A model generated the notes under the pieces. That model did no database searches, was not told the DNA's origin, and saw only the letters and a list, made by a program, of their open reading frames with translations. From Holophaga sp. (GTDB taxonomy: Bacteria; Acidobacteriota; Holophagae; Holophagales; Holophagaceae), in contig JADKBC010000048.1 of NCBI GenBank assembly GCA_016715205.1, positions 62,001 through 126,000 of the forward strand: 64,000 nt of DNA, in the 5' to 3' direction. Numbering within the stretch: the stretch's first letter is position 1; each line of letters starts with the position of its first letter. Position numbers and translations under genes: made by a program. Of the stretch, positions 8,004-16,775 are shown piece by piece.

Positions 8004-9038
8004 ATGCTCATCCTCATGGAACGCGGCGCCACGCCGCAGCAGGTGCAGGCGGTGTTGGAAGTGCTGGAGGCAGCCGGAGTGCGGGCCTACCCCCAGGAAA
8101 GCCCAGAAGCCTTGAGCATCCTGGCGCCCCACGCCTCCCAGGCGCTGAAGCCCGACCGCCTGGAACCCATGGGTGGCGTGGCCAAGGTGGTTCCCATCAC
8201 GTCGCCCTACAAGCTGGCGGGCACGGATGTGGTGGCGGGCCGCACCATCGTGGATGTGCGAGGCGTGGCCGTGGGCGGTGAAGAACTTGCCCTTGTGGCG
8301 GGCCCCTGTGGCGTGGAAAGTCGCGAACAGCTCTTTACCGTGGCGCGCTATGTGGCGGAAACGGGTGTCAAGCTCCTGAGGGCAGGCGCCTTCAAACCCC
8401 GCACCAGCCCCTACGCCTTCCAGGGCCTGGGAACCGAAGCCCTGCAATTGCTGGTGGAAGTGCGTGCGGCCTTTGACCTGGGCATCGTCACCGAGGCCAC
8501 GGAAGTGGAGACCTTTGACGACGTGGAACGGGTGGCGGACTTGATTCAGATCGGCGCGCGTAACATGCAAAATTTCGCCCTGTTGCGCCGGGCGGGTCGC
8601 TCCGAAAAGCCCATCCTGCTGAAGCGGGGCCCAGCCGCCACCTTGGAGGAATGGCTCTTTGCCGCCGAGTATGTGCTATCCGAGGGAAACCGGAACGTGA
8701 TCCTCTGCGAGCGCGGCATCCGCACCTGGGCCGACCATGCCCGCAATACCTTTGATGTGAGTGTCATTCCCGCCGCGAAGGCGCTGACGCATTTGCCGGT
8801 CATGGCCGATCCCAGCCATGCCGCCGGTCGCCGCGATCTGGTGATTCCGTGTGCCCGCGCCGCTGTGGCCGCAGGTGCCGATGGCCTGCTGGTGGAAACC
8901 CATTGCCAGCCTGATCGCGCCCTCAGCGATGGTCCCCAGGCCCTGCTCCCATCGGATTTCATCCGCATGGTGGAACAAGTGCGCGGCATTCACCAGGTGG
9001 TGCGCGATATCGAAAAGCGGGCCCGGTTGCTGTTCTAG
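8004..9038 (+). CDS. aroF: 3-deoxy-7-phosphoheptulonate (DAHP) synthase, type I-beta
   Basis: A 344-residue enzyme of the first shikimate-pathway step, condensing phosphoenolpyruvate and erythrose 4-phosphate. An N-terminal ferredoxin-like domain of about 65 residues (MLILMERGATPQQVQAVLEV) precedes the barrel, which carries GPCGVES with the metal-binding Cys, LLRAGAFKPRTSPY, QIGARNMQNF, LLKRGPA and DPSHAAGRR. This is the type I-beta layout, in which the N-terminal domain often mediates feedback control. The ATG at 8004 has AGGGAG seven bases upstream; the longer reading from 7938 lacks one. No other aro gene is nearby. Confidence 0.95.
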   Translation: MLILMERGATPQQVQAVLEVLEAAGVRAYPQESPEALSILAPHASQALKPDRLEPMGGVAKVVPITSPYKLAGTDVVAGRTIVDVRGVAVGGEELALVAGPCGVESREQLFTVARYVAETGVKLLRAGAFKPRTSPYAFQGLGTEALQLLVEVRAAFDLGIVTEATEVETFDDVERVADLIQIGARNMQNFALLRRAGRSEKPILLKRGPAATLEEWLFAAEYVLSEGNRNVILCERGIRTWADHARNTFDVSVIPAAKALTHLPVMADPSHAAGRRDLVIPCARAAVAAGADGLLVETHCQPDRALSDGPQALLPSDFIRMVEQVRGIHQVVRDIEKRARLLF

Positions 9039-9040
9039 CT

Positions 9041-9241
9041 TTACTTCCGGATATCCCAATTGGAGATGGTGACCGCAACCTGGTGACCACCGAAAACCAC
9101 GATAAACGAGTGTTCTTCCGGGTGGTCCACGAGAAACCCACCGGAGGCTTTCAAGGCCTGGGAGCAAATCGCCAACACTTGCTCAGTCAAAGGTGGCGCC
9201 TCGCCAAAACTGGGGTTCACAAGCTTGGGCGCTTCGGACAT
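9041..9241 (-). CDS. Hypothetical protein, 66 aa
   Basis: A 66-residue protein starting MSEAPKLVNPSFGEAPPLTE and ending in GGHQVAVTISNWDIRK. GGGAGG lies upstream of the ATG at 9241, favouring it over the longer reading from 9331. There is no signal peptide or membrane segment. A predicted helix followed by beta strands is all that can be seen. It lies just after lspA on the same strand and converges on aroF with a two-base gap. Family not recognised. Confidence 0.55.
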   Translation of the reverse strand: MSEAPKLVNPSFGEAPPLTEQVLAICSQALKASGGFLVDHPEEHSFIVVFGGHQVAVTISNWDIRK

Positions 9242-9341
9242 GGTTGCCTCCCGAATCCACATCTCCAGTTTCGGCACAATCGTCGGGGAGGATGAGGGGT
9301 GTTCAATCCCCCGGCCCCAGGCCTCAGTCACAAGCAGCTTT

Positions 9342-9845
9342 TCAGGAAGCCTTGGGCGCGGAAACCTTGTCCGGATTGGGCCGAGAAAGGATCAGGGACA
9401 GCCCCATCAGGATGGCGCCACACACGATGCAACTATCGGCGATGTTGAAGGTCCAGTAGTTCCAGCCGAAGAAAATGAAATCCAGAAAATCCACCACCGC
9501 ACCGTGGACAATACGATCCAGGCCATTGCCCATGGCGCCGCCCAGGATCAAGCCCAGGGCCACCCGTTGCAGGGTGGGCGTGCCTTCTTTCAGGAATTCG
9601 TAGCCGAAATAGCCCAGGGCCGCGAGGCCTGCGATCAGGAACAGACCGTTCCGGAACCCGCTGGGGGCCGAGGCCAGCACACCGAAAATGGCGCCTGAGT
9701 TGAAGCCCAAGGTCAAATTGAAGAAGCCGGGGATCACCGTTAGGTGCTCACCGGGTTTGAGGTGCGCCAGAATCCACTGTTTACTGCTCCAATCAAGAAA
9801 CAGCGCGACAGCAGGGACCATAAGCCAGAAAAGGCGCCGCTTCAT
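9342..9845 (-). CDS. lspA: Lipoprotein signal peptidase (signal peptidase II)
   Basis: A 167-residue inner-membrane aspartyl protease that removes signal peptides from prolipoproteins. There are four hydrophobic segments, and the catalytic pair is D119 (HGAVVDFLDF) and D137 (FNIADS). The NxG signature FNSGAIFG and GAMGNGLDR are also present. Its ATG overlaps the ileS stop by four bases (ATGA), the classical ileS-lspA arrangement. Several predicted lipoproteins in this window (7107, 35970) would be substrates. Confidence 0.95.
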   Translation of the reverse strand: MKRRLFWLMVPAVALFLDWSSKQWILAHLKPGEHLTVIPGFFNLTLGFNSGAIFGVLASAPSGFRNGLFLIAGLAALGYFGYEFLKEGTPTLQRVALGLILGGAMGNGLDRIVHGAVVDFLDFIFFGWNYWTFNIADSCIVCGAILMGLSLILSRPNPDKVSAPKAS

Positions 9846-12634
9846 TCAGACCTCTCGGCATCAATCACAGCCCAGCAGCGGGGGCACAGATCTGCATCTT
9901 CGCCCTGGCCATGGCCACCGCGGTGATTCCAGCACCGGGGGCATTTGGTGCCCTCGTGGGTCAGCACCTGCACATCAAGGTCAACGCCATCGATCATCTG
10001 CAGGCTGGAGACCACCAGCAGGTCCTCGACAGATTCCCCAAGGCTCTCCAACACTGCCTGATCAGCCTGACTCAGTGTCACGATGACCTTCGCGTCAAGG
10101 CTGGTGCCGATGGCCTTGGCAGCACGATGGGGCTCCATGGCGGCCTGCACCGCTTCCCGGATTTCCCAGAAACGATTCCAGGCGGCGGGAAGTTCCACGC
10201 TTGGCACTTCCGGGAAGCGCTGTTCAAACACGCTGCCTTCGGTGCCAGGAATGTTGGCCCACACTTCGTCGGCGGTGAAACTGATCACCGGCGCCATCAG
10301 GATGGCCAACCCCTCTGCCAGTTTTTTGCTAACGGTGCGGCAACTGCGGCGCCGCAGGCTATCGGTGGCATCGCAGTAAAGCCGATCCTTGATGATTTCG
10401 AAGTAGCGGCCGGAAAGCTCGAGCTGGCAGAAGGACAGAATCGCCTGGCTGGCGTTGAGGAAATCGTAGGCCAAATAGGCTTCGCGCACCTGCTTACCCA
10501 GGCGCTGAAAGGCGCCCCAGATCCAGCGATCCAGGGGTGTCCAGTCCGCTTCGGCCACGTTATCCCGGGCCGGATCGAACTCCGCCAGTGCGCCCAACAG
10601 GAAACGCAGGGTGTTGCGCATTTTCCGGTAGGCGTCGGCGTTGCGCTCCAGGATTTCCTTGGAGATGCGGATGTCCTCGCTGTAGTCCACGCTGGCCACC
10701 CACAGGCGCAGAATATCGGCGCCCAGGGTCTTCATGATTTCCTCGGGCGTGATCACGTTGCCCAGGGATTTGGACATCTTCTGACCCTTGCCATCCAACA
10801 CAAAGCCGTGGGTCACCACTGTGTCGTAGGGTTTCTTGCCACTGGCAGCCAGGTTGAAGAGCAGCGACGAATGGAACCAACCCCGGTGCTGATCCGAGCC
10901 TTCCAGGTAGATGAAGTTGCCGTAATCTTCGGGCTTCAATTCGGGGCTGGTCTGGCACACCACCGTGGCGGACACACCGGAATCAATCCAGACATCCAAG
11001 ATGTCCGTTTCCTTCTGGAATGCCGTAGAACCGCAGGCTGAACAAACCGCACCGACTGGTTTCAACTGTTCCAGGGGCAGATCCGGCCAGGCTTCGATGC
11101 CGATGGCCTCGATGGCGGCGGCAGCCTTGGTGAAGACTTCCGCGTTCACCAGCGGTTCGCCACATTCCGTACAACGCAGCACGGTGATGGGCGTACCCCA
11201 GCTGCGCTGACGCGAGATGCACCAGTCAGGGCGGCCACTGATCATGGCGTGAATGCGATTGCGACCCTGGGCGGGCACCCATTTCGTGGCGTCGACCCCT
11301 TCAAGGCCCAGTTCCCGCAGGCTCTTGCCCTTGCCATGAAGTTCATCATCCATGGTGATGAACCACTGCTCTGTGGCGCGAAAGAAGATAGGCGTCTTCG
11401 TGCGCCAGCAATGGGGATAGCTATGCATGAGTTTTTCTTCATGCAGCAGCGCGCCCATGGCGCGGAGCTTTTCCACCACGATGGGATTGGTATCAAAGAT
11501 GTTTTTGCCTTCAAGATCCGGGTCATTGACCGCCGCCACGAAGCGCCCATCGGGCCCCACCAGTTGCAGTAGGCCAAGATGATGGGCCAGGTTGAAATCA
11601 TCCACGCCATGATCGGGGGCCGTGTGCACCAGGCCCGTGCCCGTATCCGCTGTCACATAGTCGGCCATCAACACGGGCGATTCCCGATCCAGCCATGCAT
11701 GGCGTGCCTTGAGGCTCTGGAAGGCCAGGCCTTTTCGGGTGCCCTTGATATGCAGTTCCACGCCGAGTTTTTTCTGGAAATCCTCCAGCAAGGGCACAGC
11801 CACGATGTAATGGCGCTCGCCCGCTTTCACCACCGCATATTCCATATCGGGGTGCATGGCGATGGCCAGATTGCTCGGCAGGGTCCAGGGTGTGGTGGTC
11901 CAGATGGGAAGATAAAGAGGCGTGGGCAATTCCAGGTGCCGAGCTTCCGCATCCGGCACCGGGAAGGCCACGGTGACCGCCGGGCTGGTCTTGTCGGCGT
12001 ATTCCACTTCCGCTTCGGCCAGGGCCGTACGCGCCCCATAGCTCCAGTGAACGACCTTCAGCTTGCGCCGTACCGAGCCGCTTTCGAACAACTGGCCGAG
12101 CAGGCGCACCACGGCGGCCTCGTACTTGGGTTCCATGGTGACGTAGGGCGCATCCCATGCGCCCAGCACCCCCAAACGCTGGAAGCCCGTGCGCTGGGTG
12201 TCGATCCACTTCGCCGCGTAGGCGCGGCACTTGGCCAGGAATTCGGAGCGGGGCATTTCGCGGCGCTTGGGGCCAAGATCCTTTTCCACCGCATGTTCAA
12301 TGGGCAGTCCGTGGCAATCCCAGCCGGGCACATAGGGTGACTCGTAGCCATCCAGCCACAGGGATTTCACCACCATGTCCTTCAGGATTTTGTTGAGGGC
12401 ATGACCGATGTGGATCGCGCCGTTGGCGTAGGGCGGGCCGTCATGGAGGATGCGGCGCCCTTTGCCCTTGCCCGCAGCGTTATCAGCGCGGCGTTTGGCT
12501 TCGACCCGTTCGTAGAGCTTTTCACTCTTCCAGAGTTCGAGCCGCTTGGGCTCCCGCTGCGGCAGATCCGCCTTCATGGGCAGTTCGGTGCGGGGCAGGA
12601 AGACTGAATATTTCTTTTTGGTCACGTCGCTCAT
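9842..12634 (-). CDS. ileS: Isoleucine--tRNA ligase
   Basis: A 930-residue class I aminoacyl-tRNA synthetase. HIGH is HIGHALNK, the KMSKS loop is GQKMSKSLGN, and the editing domain contains WTTTPWTLPSN. The C-terminus carries zinc-finger cysteines CPRCWNHRG and CPRCWAV. The ATG at 12634 has GAGGGC upstream and gives the usual start; the track-length reading from 12661 adds nine residues. It is translationally coupled to lspA through an ATGA overlap. Confidence 0.97.
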   Translation of the reverse strand: MSDVTKKKYSVFLPRTELPMKADLPQREPKRLELWKSEKLYERVEAKRRADNAAGKGKGRRILHDGPPYANGAIHIGHALNKILKDMVVKSLWLDGYESPYVPGWDCHGLPIEHAVEKDLGPKRREMPRSEFLAKCRAYAAKWIDTQRTGFQRLGVLGAWDAPYVTMEPKYEAAVVRLLGQLFESGSVRRKLKVVHWSYGARTALAEAEVEYADKTSPAVTVAFPVPDAEARHLELPTPLYLPIWTTTPWTLPSNLAIAMHPDMEYAVVKAGERHYIVAVPLLEDFQKKLGVELHIKGTRKGLAFQSLKARHAWLDRESPVLMADYVTADTGTGLVHTAPDHGVDDFNLAHHLGLLQLVGPDGRFVAAVNDPDLEGKNIFDTNPIVVEKLRAMGALLHEEKLMHSYPHCWRTKTPIFFRATEQWFITMDDELHGKGKSLRELGLEGVDATKWVPAQGRNRIHAMISGRPDWCISRQRSWGTPITVLRCTECGEPLVNAEVFTKAAAAIEAIGIEAWPDLPLEQLKPVGAVCSACGSTAFQKETDILDVWIDSGVSATVVCQTSPELKPEDYGNFIYLEGSDQHRGWFHSSLLFNLAASGKKPYDTVVTHGFVLDGKGQKMSKSLGNVITPEEIMKTLGADILRLWVASVDYSEDIRISKEILERNADAYRKMRNTLRFLLGALAEFDPARDNVAEADWTPLDRWIWGAFQRLGKQVREAYLAYDFLNASQAILSFCQLELSGRYFEIIKDRLYCDATDSLRRRSCRTVSKKLAEGLAILMAPVISFTADEVWANIPGTEGSVFEQRFPEVPSVELPAAWNRFWEIREAVQAAMEPHRAAKAIGTSLDAKVIVTLSQADQAVLESLGESVEDLLVVSSLQMIDGVDLDVQVLTHEGTKCPRCWNHRGGHGQGEDADLCPRCWAVIDAERSE

Positions 12635-12741
12635 GGCGCCCTCGTGCGCTGGGAAGTCCACCCAAGGACTCCGGAGTTGATCTATCAGATTACACGGGGA
12701 GGCGGCCGCTTGCGAAACCTAAGCCCTGCCACACTGCTTCC

Positions 12742-13455
12742 ATGGACTGGTTTGCCCGGGACTTTGATCATCCCCTGTACTTTCGGATTTACCACGAAAA
12801 GGAGGCCGAGGCCGCTCAGGAAGGGCCTGCCCTCGCGGGCCTCCTCGATCTTTCGCCCGGCAGCCGGGTCCTGGACCTGCCCTGCGGCTGGGGCCGTCTG
12901 CAGCCCGCCCTGGAAGCGCGGGGCCTGCGCGTGCTGGGCGGTGATTTAAGTGCCTTGAACCTCCAGCGCCACCGTCAAGAATTTCCGGGGCCTTTGGTCC
13001 GCCTGGACCTCCGCGCCCTGCCCTTTCATGATGGGTGCGCCGATGGCGTTTTCTGCGCCTACACCAGTTGGGGGTATTTTGCTTCCGATGCAGAGAACCA
13101 GGCCCAGCTTGGCGAATTTGCGCGGGTCTTGAAACCTGGCGGCGTTCTGTTGCTGGATCTTGTGGGCAGAAACCATCTGCGAAAGATCGCCGAGCCCATC
13201 GAAAACACATGGTTCCGCACCCGGGACGGCTACCGGGAGCGGGTGCGCTGGAGCCCCGATCAACGCCGCATCTGGACGGATCGCATTATGGAGGGCGAGC
13301 GTTTTCGCCACGATATCTGGATTCCCACCGGTGACGAGGTACTCGCCTTTCTGGAGCACGCAGGCTTCGGCCTTGACCAAGCCTTCGGAGGCCTGGATGG
13401 CTGCCCCTGGCATGCGGATGCAGCGCGCTGGATCTATCGCGCCATCAAGATTTGA
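12742..13455 (+). CDS. Class I SAM-dependent methyltransferase
   Basis: A 237-residue methyltransferase with a Rossmann-like fold. Motif I is RVLDLPCGWGR (about residues 41-51), then the acidic VLGGDLSALN, LRALPFHDGCADGVFCAY and the late strand LKPGGVLLLDLVGR. It lacks domains that would name the substrate. It is divergent from ileS and its last 11 bases overlap the 3' end of the convergent MFS gene. Confidence 0.85.
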   Translation: MDWFARDFDHPLYFRIYHEKEAEAAQEGPALAGLLDLSPGSRVLDLPCGWGRLQPALEARGLRVLGGDLSALNLQRHRQEFPGPLVRLDLRALPFHDGCADGVFCAYTSWGYFASDAENQAQLGEFARVLKPGGVLLLDLVGRNHLRKIAEPIENTWFRTRDGYRERVRWSPDQRRIWTDRIMEGERFRHDIWIPTGDEVLAFLEHAGFGLDQAFGGLDGCPWHADAARWIYRAIKI

Positions 13456-14599
13456 GGGCCCGGGTCACACCCAGATAGCTCGCAAAGCCGGCACCAAGAA
13501 TGCCGAAGGCCCAGCGAATACCCACCGCATCGATGAGTACGCCGCCCACCAGCGGCCCCAGCACCATTCCAATGGAATAGGCCACATTCAAAATGGAAAA
13601 CCCAGACGCGAAACTTTGGCTATCCAGGCGCTCCACCTGATCCGCCACGGCGGGGCTGCATGGGCTCACGAGAAAGCTGAGGTTCAACCCCAGCGCGGCC
13701 ATGGCAAGTCCCACAGTCCATGGCGAGGGCACCAGCACCGGCAGCGGCAGCAGGATCAGGGAAGCGGCCAAGCCCACCCGCAGGATGGGCACTCGGCCCA
13801 TGCGGTCCGACAACGCGCCCATCCAGGGGCTGCTGAGGGTATGCGCCAGGGCCGCCACCCCGAACAGGATGCCGATGCTGCGGGGCCCAAGCCCCAAGCG
13901 CACGGACCAGTCCAGGGGGAGGGCCGATTCCATGAGGGTCCAGAACCCCGAGCCCAGCGCCAGGGCCCCCGCGAACACCAACACCACCCGATTTCGCAAC
14001 AGCACCTTCCAGGGGATGGGTGGTTCCCGGATGGCCTCGGTTTCCTTGAGCAGGAAGGCCCGGCCCAGGGCATCCAGCGCCACCAGGGCAATGCCCAAAT
14101 GAAAGGGGGCCATGGGACCCACGTAGTGGTCCAGAAAACCTGACAAGGGTGGGCCGATGAGCAGCCCGAGGTTAGCCCCGGCAAATACGGTACCCATGGC
14201 GCTGCCCCGTGATTCCCGGGGGAAATGATCCGCAACCAGGGCCATGCCCGGCAGCCACGTGGCCGCCCCGGCCACGCCCTGGAGCACCCGCGCCACCAGC
14301 AACACCGGGTAGCTGCGGCTATAGGCAAAGGCCAACGTAGCAAAGGCCAAGCCCGCCAACCCCCACAACATGGGCGCCTTGCGCCCAAAACGATCGGTGA
14401 GCCGAGCCACGGGAAACGTGGCCAGCAGGAGGGCCAGGGCATAGCTCCAAAACAACACGGCCACCTGGGACTGACTGAGCGCGAGTTCCTTGGCATAGCG
14501 CGGCAGCAAGGGCACCAGCAGGCAGTAGAGCAGCGTATCCACGAAAAAAGCGAGGGCTGTTACCCCTAAAGCCAAGTGTTTTGCAGCCGGTCGTCCCAT
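13445..14599 (-). CDS. Major facilitator superfamily transporter
   Basis: A 384-residue inner-membrane protein with about 12 hydrophobic segments. It shows the MFS motif-A-like loop ARLTDRFGRKAPMLWG between TM2 and TM3 and its counterpart LSDRMGRVPILR in the second half. The family includes drug-efflux and sugar or organic-acid transporters, and the sequence looks closest to the drug-efflux (DHA1/YfcJ-like) type. Substrate unknown. It converges with the methyltransferase gene. Confidence 0.85.
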   Translation of the reverse strand: MGRPAAKHLALGVTALAFFVDTLLYCLLVPLLPRYAKELALSQSQVAVLFWSYALALLLATFPVARLTDRFGRKAPMLWGLAGLAFATLAFAYSRSYPVLLVARVLQGVAGAATWLPGMALVADHFPRESRGSAMGTVFAGANLGLLIGPPLSGFLDHYVGPMAPFHLGIALVALDALGRAFLLKETEAIREPPIPWKVLLRNRVVLVFAGALALGSGFWTLMESALPLDWSVRLGLGPRSIGILFGVAALAHTLSSPWMGALSDRMGRVPILRVGLAASLILLPLPVLVPSPWTVGLAMAALGLNLSFLVSPCSPAVADQVERLDSQSFASGFSILNVAYSIGMVLGPLVGGVLIDAVGIRWAFGILGAGFASYLGVTRALKS

Positions 14600-14691
14600 G
14601 AATCTAGATTACGAGGAACCTTGTTAAACGAGGGGTCATTACCTACGTATCCCAGGCAAGCTCCTTGCGGCTTGGGGCCATTGGGGTCGCC

Positions 14692-14913
14692 ATGGGAACG
14701 ATGGATTTATGCATGGATCTGCACACTCAGGATCGCCTGGAGGCACTGGTCATGCTGCTCCATGAAGCCGACCCGGGGCACCCCTGGGATCGCCACGAGG
14801 TGCTTCGCCACGCGGTGGACGAGGGACTGCGCGTGATGCTGGGCGAAGTGCTGATGCATGGGCGAAGGCGCGGCCACCCGCTGCAACCACTCGGAACACA
14901 CTTGTCCGCTTAA
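14692..14913 (+). CDS. Small hypothetical protein, possibly ribbon-helix-helix-like
   Basis: A 73-residue ORF (MGTMDLCMDLHTQDRLEALV at the start). The segment DRHEVLRHAVDEGLRVML resembles the second helix of ribbon-helix-helix DNA-binding proteins (pattern S/H-E-V-L-R-x-A-x-x-x-G-L). The start is uncertain: a TTG at 14665 or the ATG at 14701 are alternatives, and the ribosome-binding site is weak. It ends two bases before the stop of the convergent SDR gene. A DNA-binding role is inference only. Confidence 0.45.
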   Translation: MGTMDLCMDLHTQDRLEALVMLLHEADPGHPWDRHEVLRHAVDEGLRVMLGEVLMHGRRRGHPLQPLGTHLSA

Positions 14914-14915
14914 AG

Positions 14916-15629
14916 TCAGGCCCCCAGGATCGGGTGATGCAGCCCAATGCCGCTCAACACGCGGCCTTGCTGATAGGGCGGTTCATCCACACAGGCCCGG
15001 AGGAGAGCTTCGGCAACCTTCGAGGCATCAATAGGCGCGTACTTCCATACCCGCGGTGAGTGAGGTGCAAAGGTGCGAGCGATGGCCAGATAGGGCTTGG
15101 CCAGAAGCACCGTGGACAACCGCTCGCCCAGACGAAATTCCTCGCGATCCCCCAGCAGCAGCGAGGGCCGCACGATGACATAGGGCAAGCCCGAATCCAG
15201 CAGGCTTTTTTCCACTTCGGCCTTGGTTTGCAGGTAGAACCCCTTGGGCTGGGCCGCGCCGATGGAACTCACCAGACCAAACACGGGTTTGGGATCCAAA
15301 GCCGCGGCACGGTTCATCAAGGCGCGGGGATAGTCCAGATCCACTTTCCGGAACGCCTCCGGGCTGCCCGCTTTTTGTAGCGTGGTGCCCAGAGCGCAGA
15401 GCAGCACATCGCAGGGAATGTCCGCACCCAATCTGGCGTAGGAGGCCGGATCATCAAAGTCGAAAACCACCTCATGCACCCGATCCGAGAGATTGCTCAG
15501 AATGCCGGTGCGGCGCACAAGGGCTGTGAACGATACCCCTGGCCGATCATGCAATTGGCGGGTCAGCTCCCGACCAATCAGGCCCGTGGCGCCTGCAATG
15601 ACCACATGGGTTGCAACTGGCTTATCCAT
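14916..15629 (-). CDS. NAD(P)-binding atypical SDR protein
   Basis: A 237-residue protein with an N-terminal Rossmann motif, VVIAGATGLIGRELTRQL (GxxGxxG). It continues with VSSIGAAQPKGFYLQTKAEVEKSLL, containing a YxxxK-like pair (Y-L-Q-T-K), and YVIVRPSLLLGDREEFR. This matches the atypical short-chain dehydrogenase group (HTATIP2/NAD(P)H-binding family). Substrate unknown. It is three bases downstream of ftsW on the same strand. Confidence 0.82.
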   Translation of the reverse strand: MDKPVATHVVIAGATGLIGRELTRQLHDRPGVSFTALVRRTGILSNLSDRVHEVVFDFDDPASYARLGADIPCDVLLCALGTTLQKAGSPEAFRKVDLDYPRALMNRAAALDPKPVFGLVSSIGAAQPKGFYLQTKAEVEKSLLDSGLPYVIVRPSLLLGDREEFRLGERLSTVLLAKPYLAIARTFAPHSPRVWKYAPIDASKVAEALLRACVDEPPYQQGRVLSGIGLHHPILGA

Positions 15630-15632
15630 GAT

Positions 15633-16733
15633 CTACTCGCTCGCTTCCTTGCTGATCGCCAAGAGCAGGCCCAGGGTGGCCAAGGAGGCCATCAGACTGG
15701 TGCCGCCGTAGCTGATGAAAGGCAATGGAATGCCCTTGTTGGGCGCGATGCTCAGCACCACGCTCATGTTCATGAAGGCCTGCATAACGATCAGCAGGGT
15801 GAATCCGATGGCGCAAAGCCGCAGGTAGCTATCTCGCACACGGCGGGCGATGCGGTAGCCCCGCCACAGGATGGCCGAGAACAGCAGCAGCACCGCAACA
15901 GTTCCGACAAGGCCAGCTTCCTCGGCGATCACCGCAAAAATGAAATCATTGTGCGCTTCGGGCAGATAGAAGAGCTTCTGCATGCTGTTGCCCACGCCCA
16001 CGCCCAGAAAACCTCCGTTACCCACCGCGATAAGGCTTTGCAAGGCCTGATGTCCCTTGCCCAGGGGATCCGCCCCAGGGTTCGTAAAGCTCATCACGCG
16101 GGCCATTCGATAGGGACTGGCAATGACAGCCACAGTCACGCCCAGAAGAATGACAGTGGCAAAACCGGTCAACAGCACCCGATGCAACCCGCCCAGCAGA
16201 ACCAGCACAAAGATCACCAGAATGACCAGGGCGGTGGTGCCGAAATCCGGCTCAAAAAGAATGAGCCCCAAGGGCAGTCCCACGATGAGGATCAGGAGAA
16301 CCAGCTTGGAAAGGGAATCCTGGATGCGGGCCCAGACCTCCTGGTGCCGCACCATCCACCACGCCGTGATCAATACCGCCAAGGGTTTGAAGAATTCGGA
16401 TGGCTGGAAACGCTGACCCATAATTCGAATCCAGCGATGGGCGCCTTTGACATCCGGAAAAAAATAAACCGCCACCAGGAGGAGCACGAAAACCACATAG
16501 GCGATCTGGAGGGGGCGAGGCTTTTCGCGGAGCGCGCTCAAATCCACCTGACTCAACGCCAGCATCATGGCAATGCCAATGGCGCCCGCCACCATCTGCT
16601 GCACCAGGAACGTGGTCGCCACACTGCTTTTCAGGCCCGAGGCCGAATACACCCACACCATTCCCACCGCCACCAACAGCAGTGCAAACAGGAGGAGCCA
16701 ACGATCAATAGGCCTTCGGACATCAGGTGCCAT
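15633..16733 (-). CDS. ftsW: FtsW/RodA/SpoVE (SEDS) peptidoglycan glycosyltransferase, FtsW-like
   Basis: A 366-residue polytopic inner-membrane SEDS protein that polymerises lipid II. It has about ten hydrophobic segments and the conserved GAHRWI, FQPSEFFKP, LILFEPDFGT, GVGVGNSMQKLFYLPEAHND and PFISYGGTSL. The GNSMQKLFYLPEAHNDFIF form favours FtsW (division) over RodA. It stands outside a division (dcw) cluster, next to an SDR gene and the HDOD gene, so the exact role stays open. Confidence 0.85.
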   Translation of the reverse strand: MAPDVRRPIDRWLLLFALLLVAVGMVWVYSASGLKSSVATTFLVQQMVAGAIGIAMMLALSQVDLSALREKPRPLQIAYVVFVLLLVAVYFFPDVKGAHRWIRIMGQRFQPSEFFKPLAVLITAWWMVRHQEVWARIQDSLSKLVLLILIVGLPLGLILFEPDFGTTALVILVIFVLVLLGGLHRVLLTGFATVILLGVTVAVIASPYRMARVMSFTNPGADPLGKGHQALQSLIAVGNGGFLGVGVGNSMQKLFYLPEAHNDFIFAVIAEEAGLVGTVAVLLLFSAILWRGYRIARRVRDSYLRLCAIGFTLLIVMQAFMNMSVVLSIAPNKGIPLPFISYGGTSLMASLATLGLLLAISKEASE

Positions 16734-16775
16734 GTAGCCTCGATTGTAGAGGAAATCGGTCTGGCTGAAAGGGCA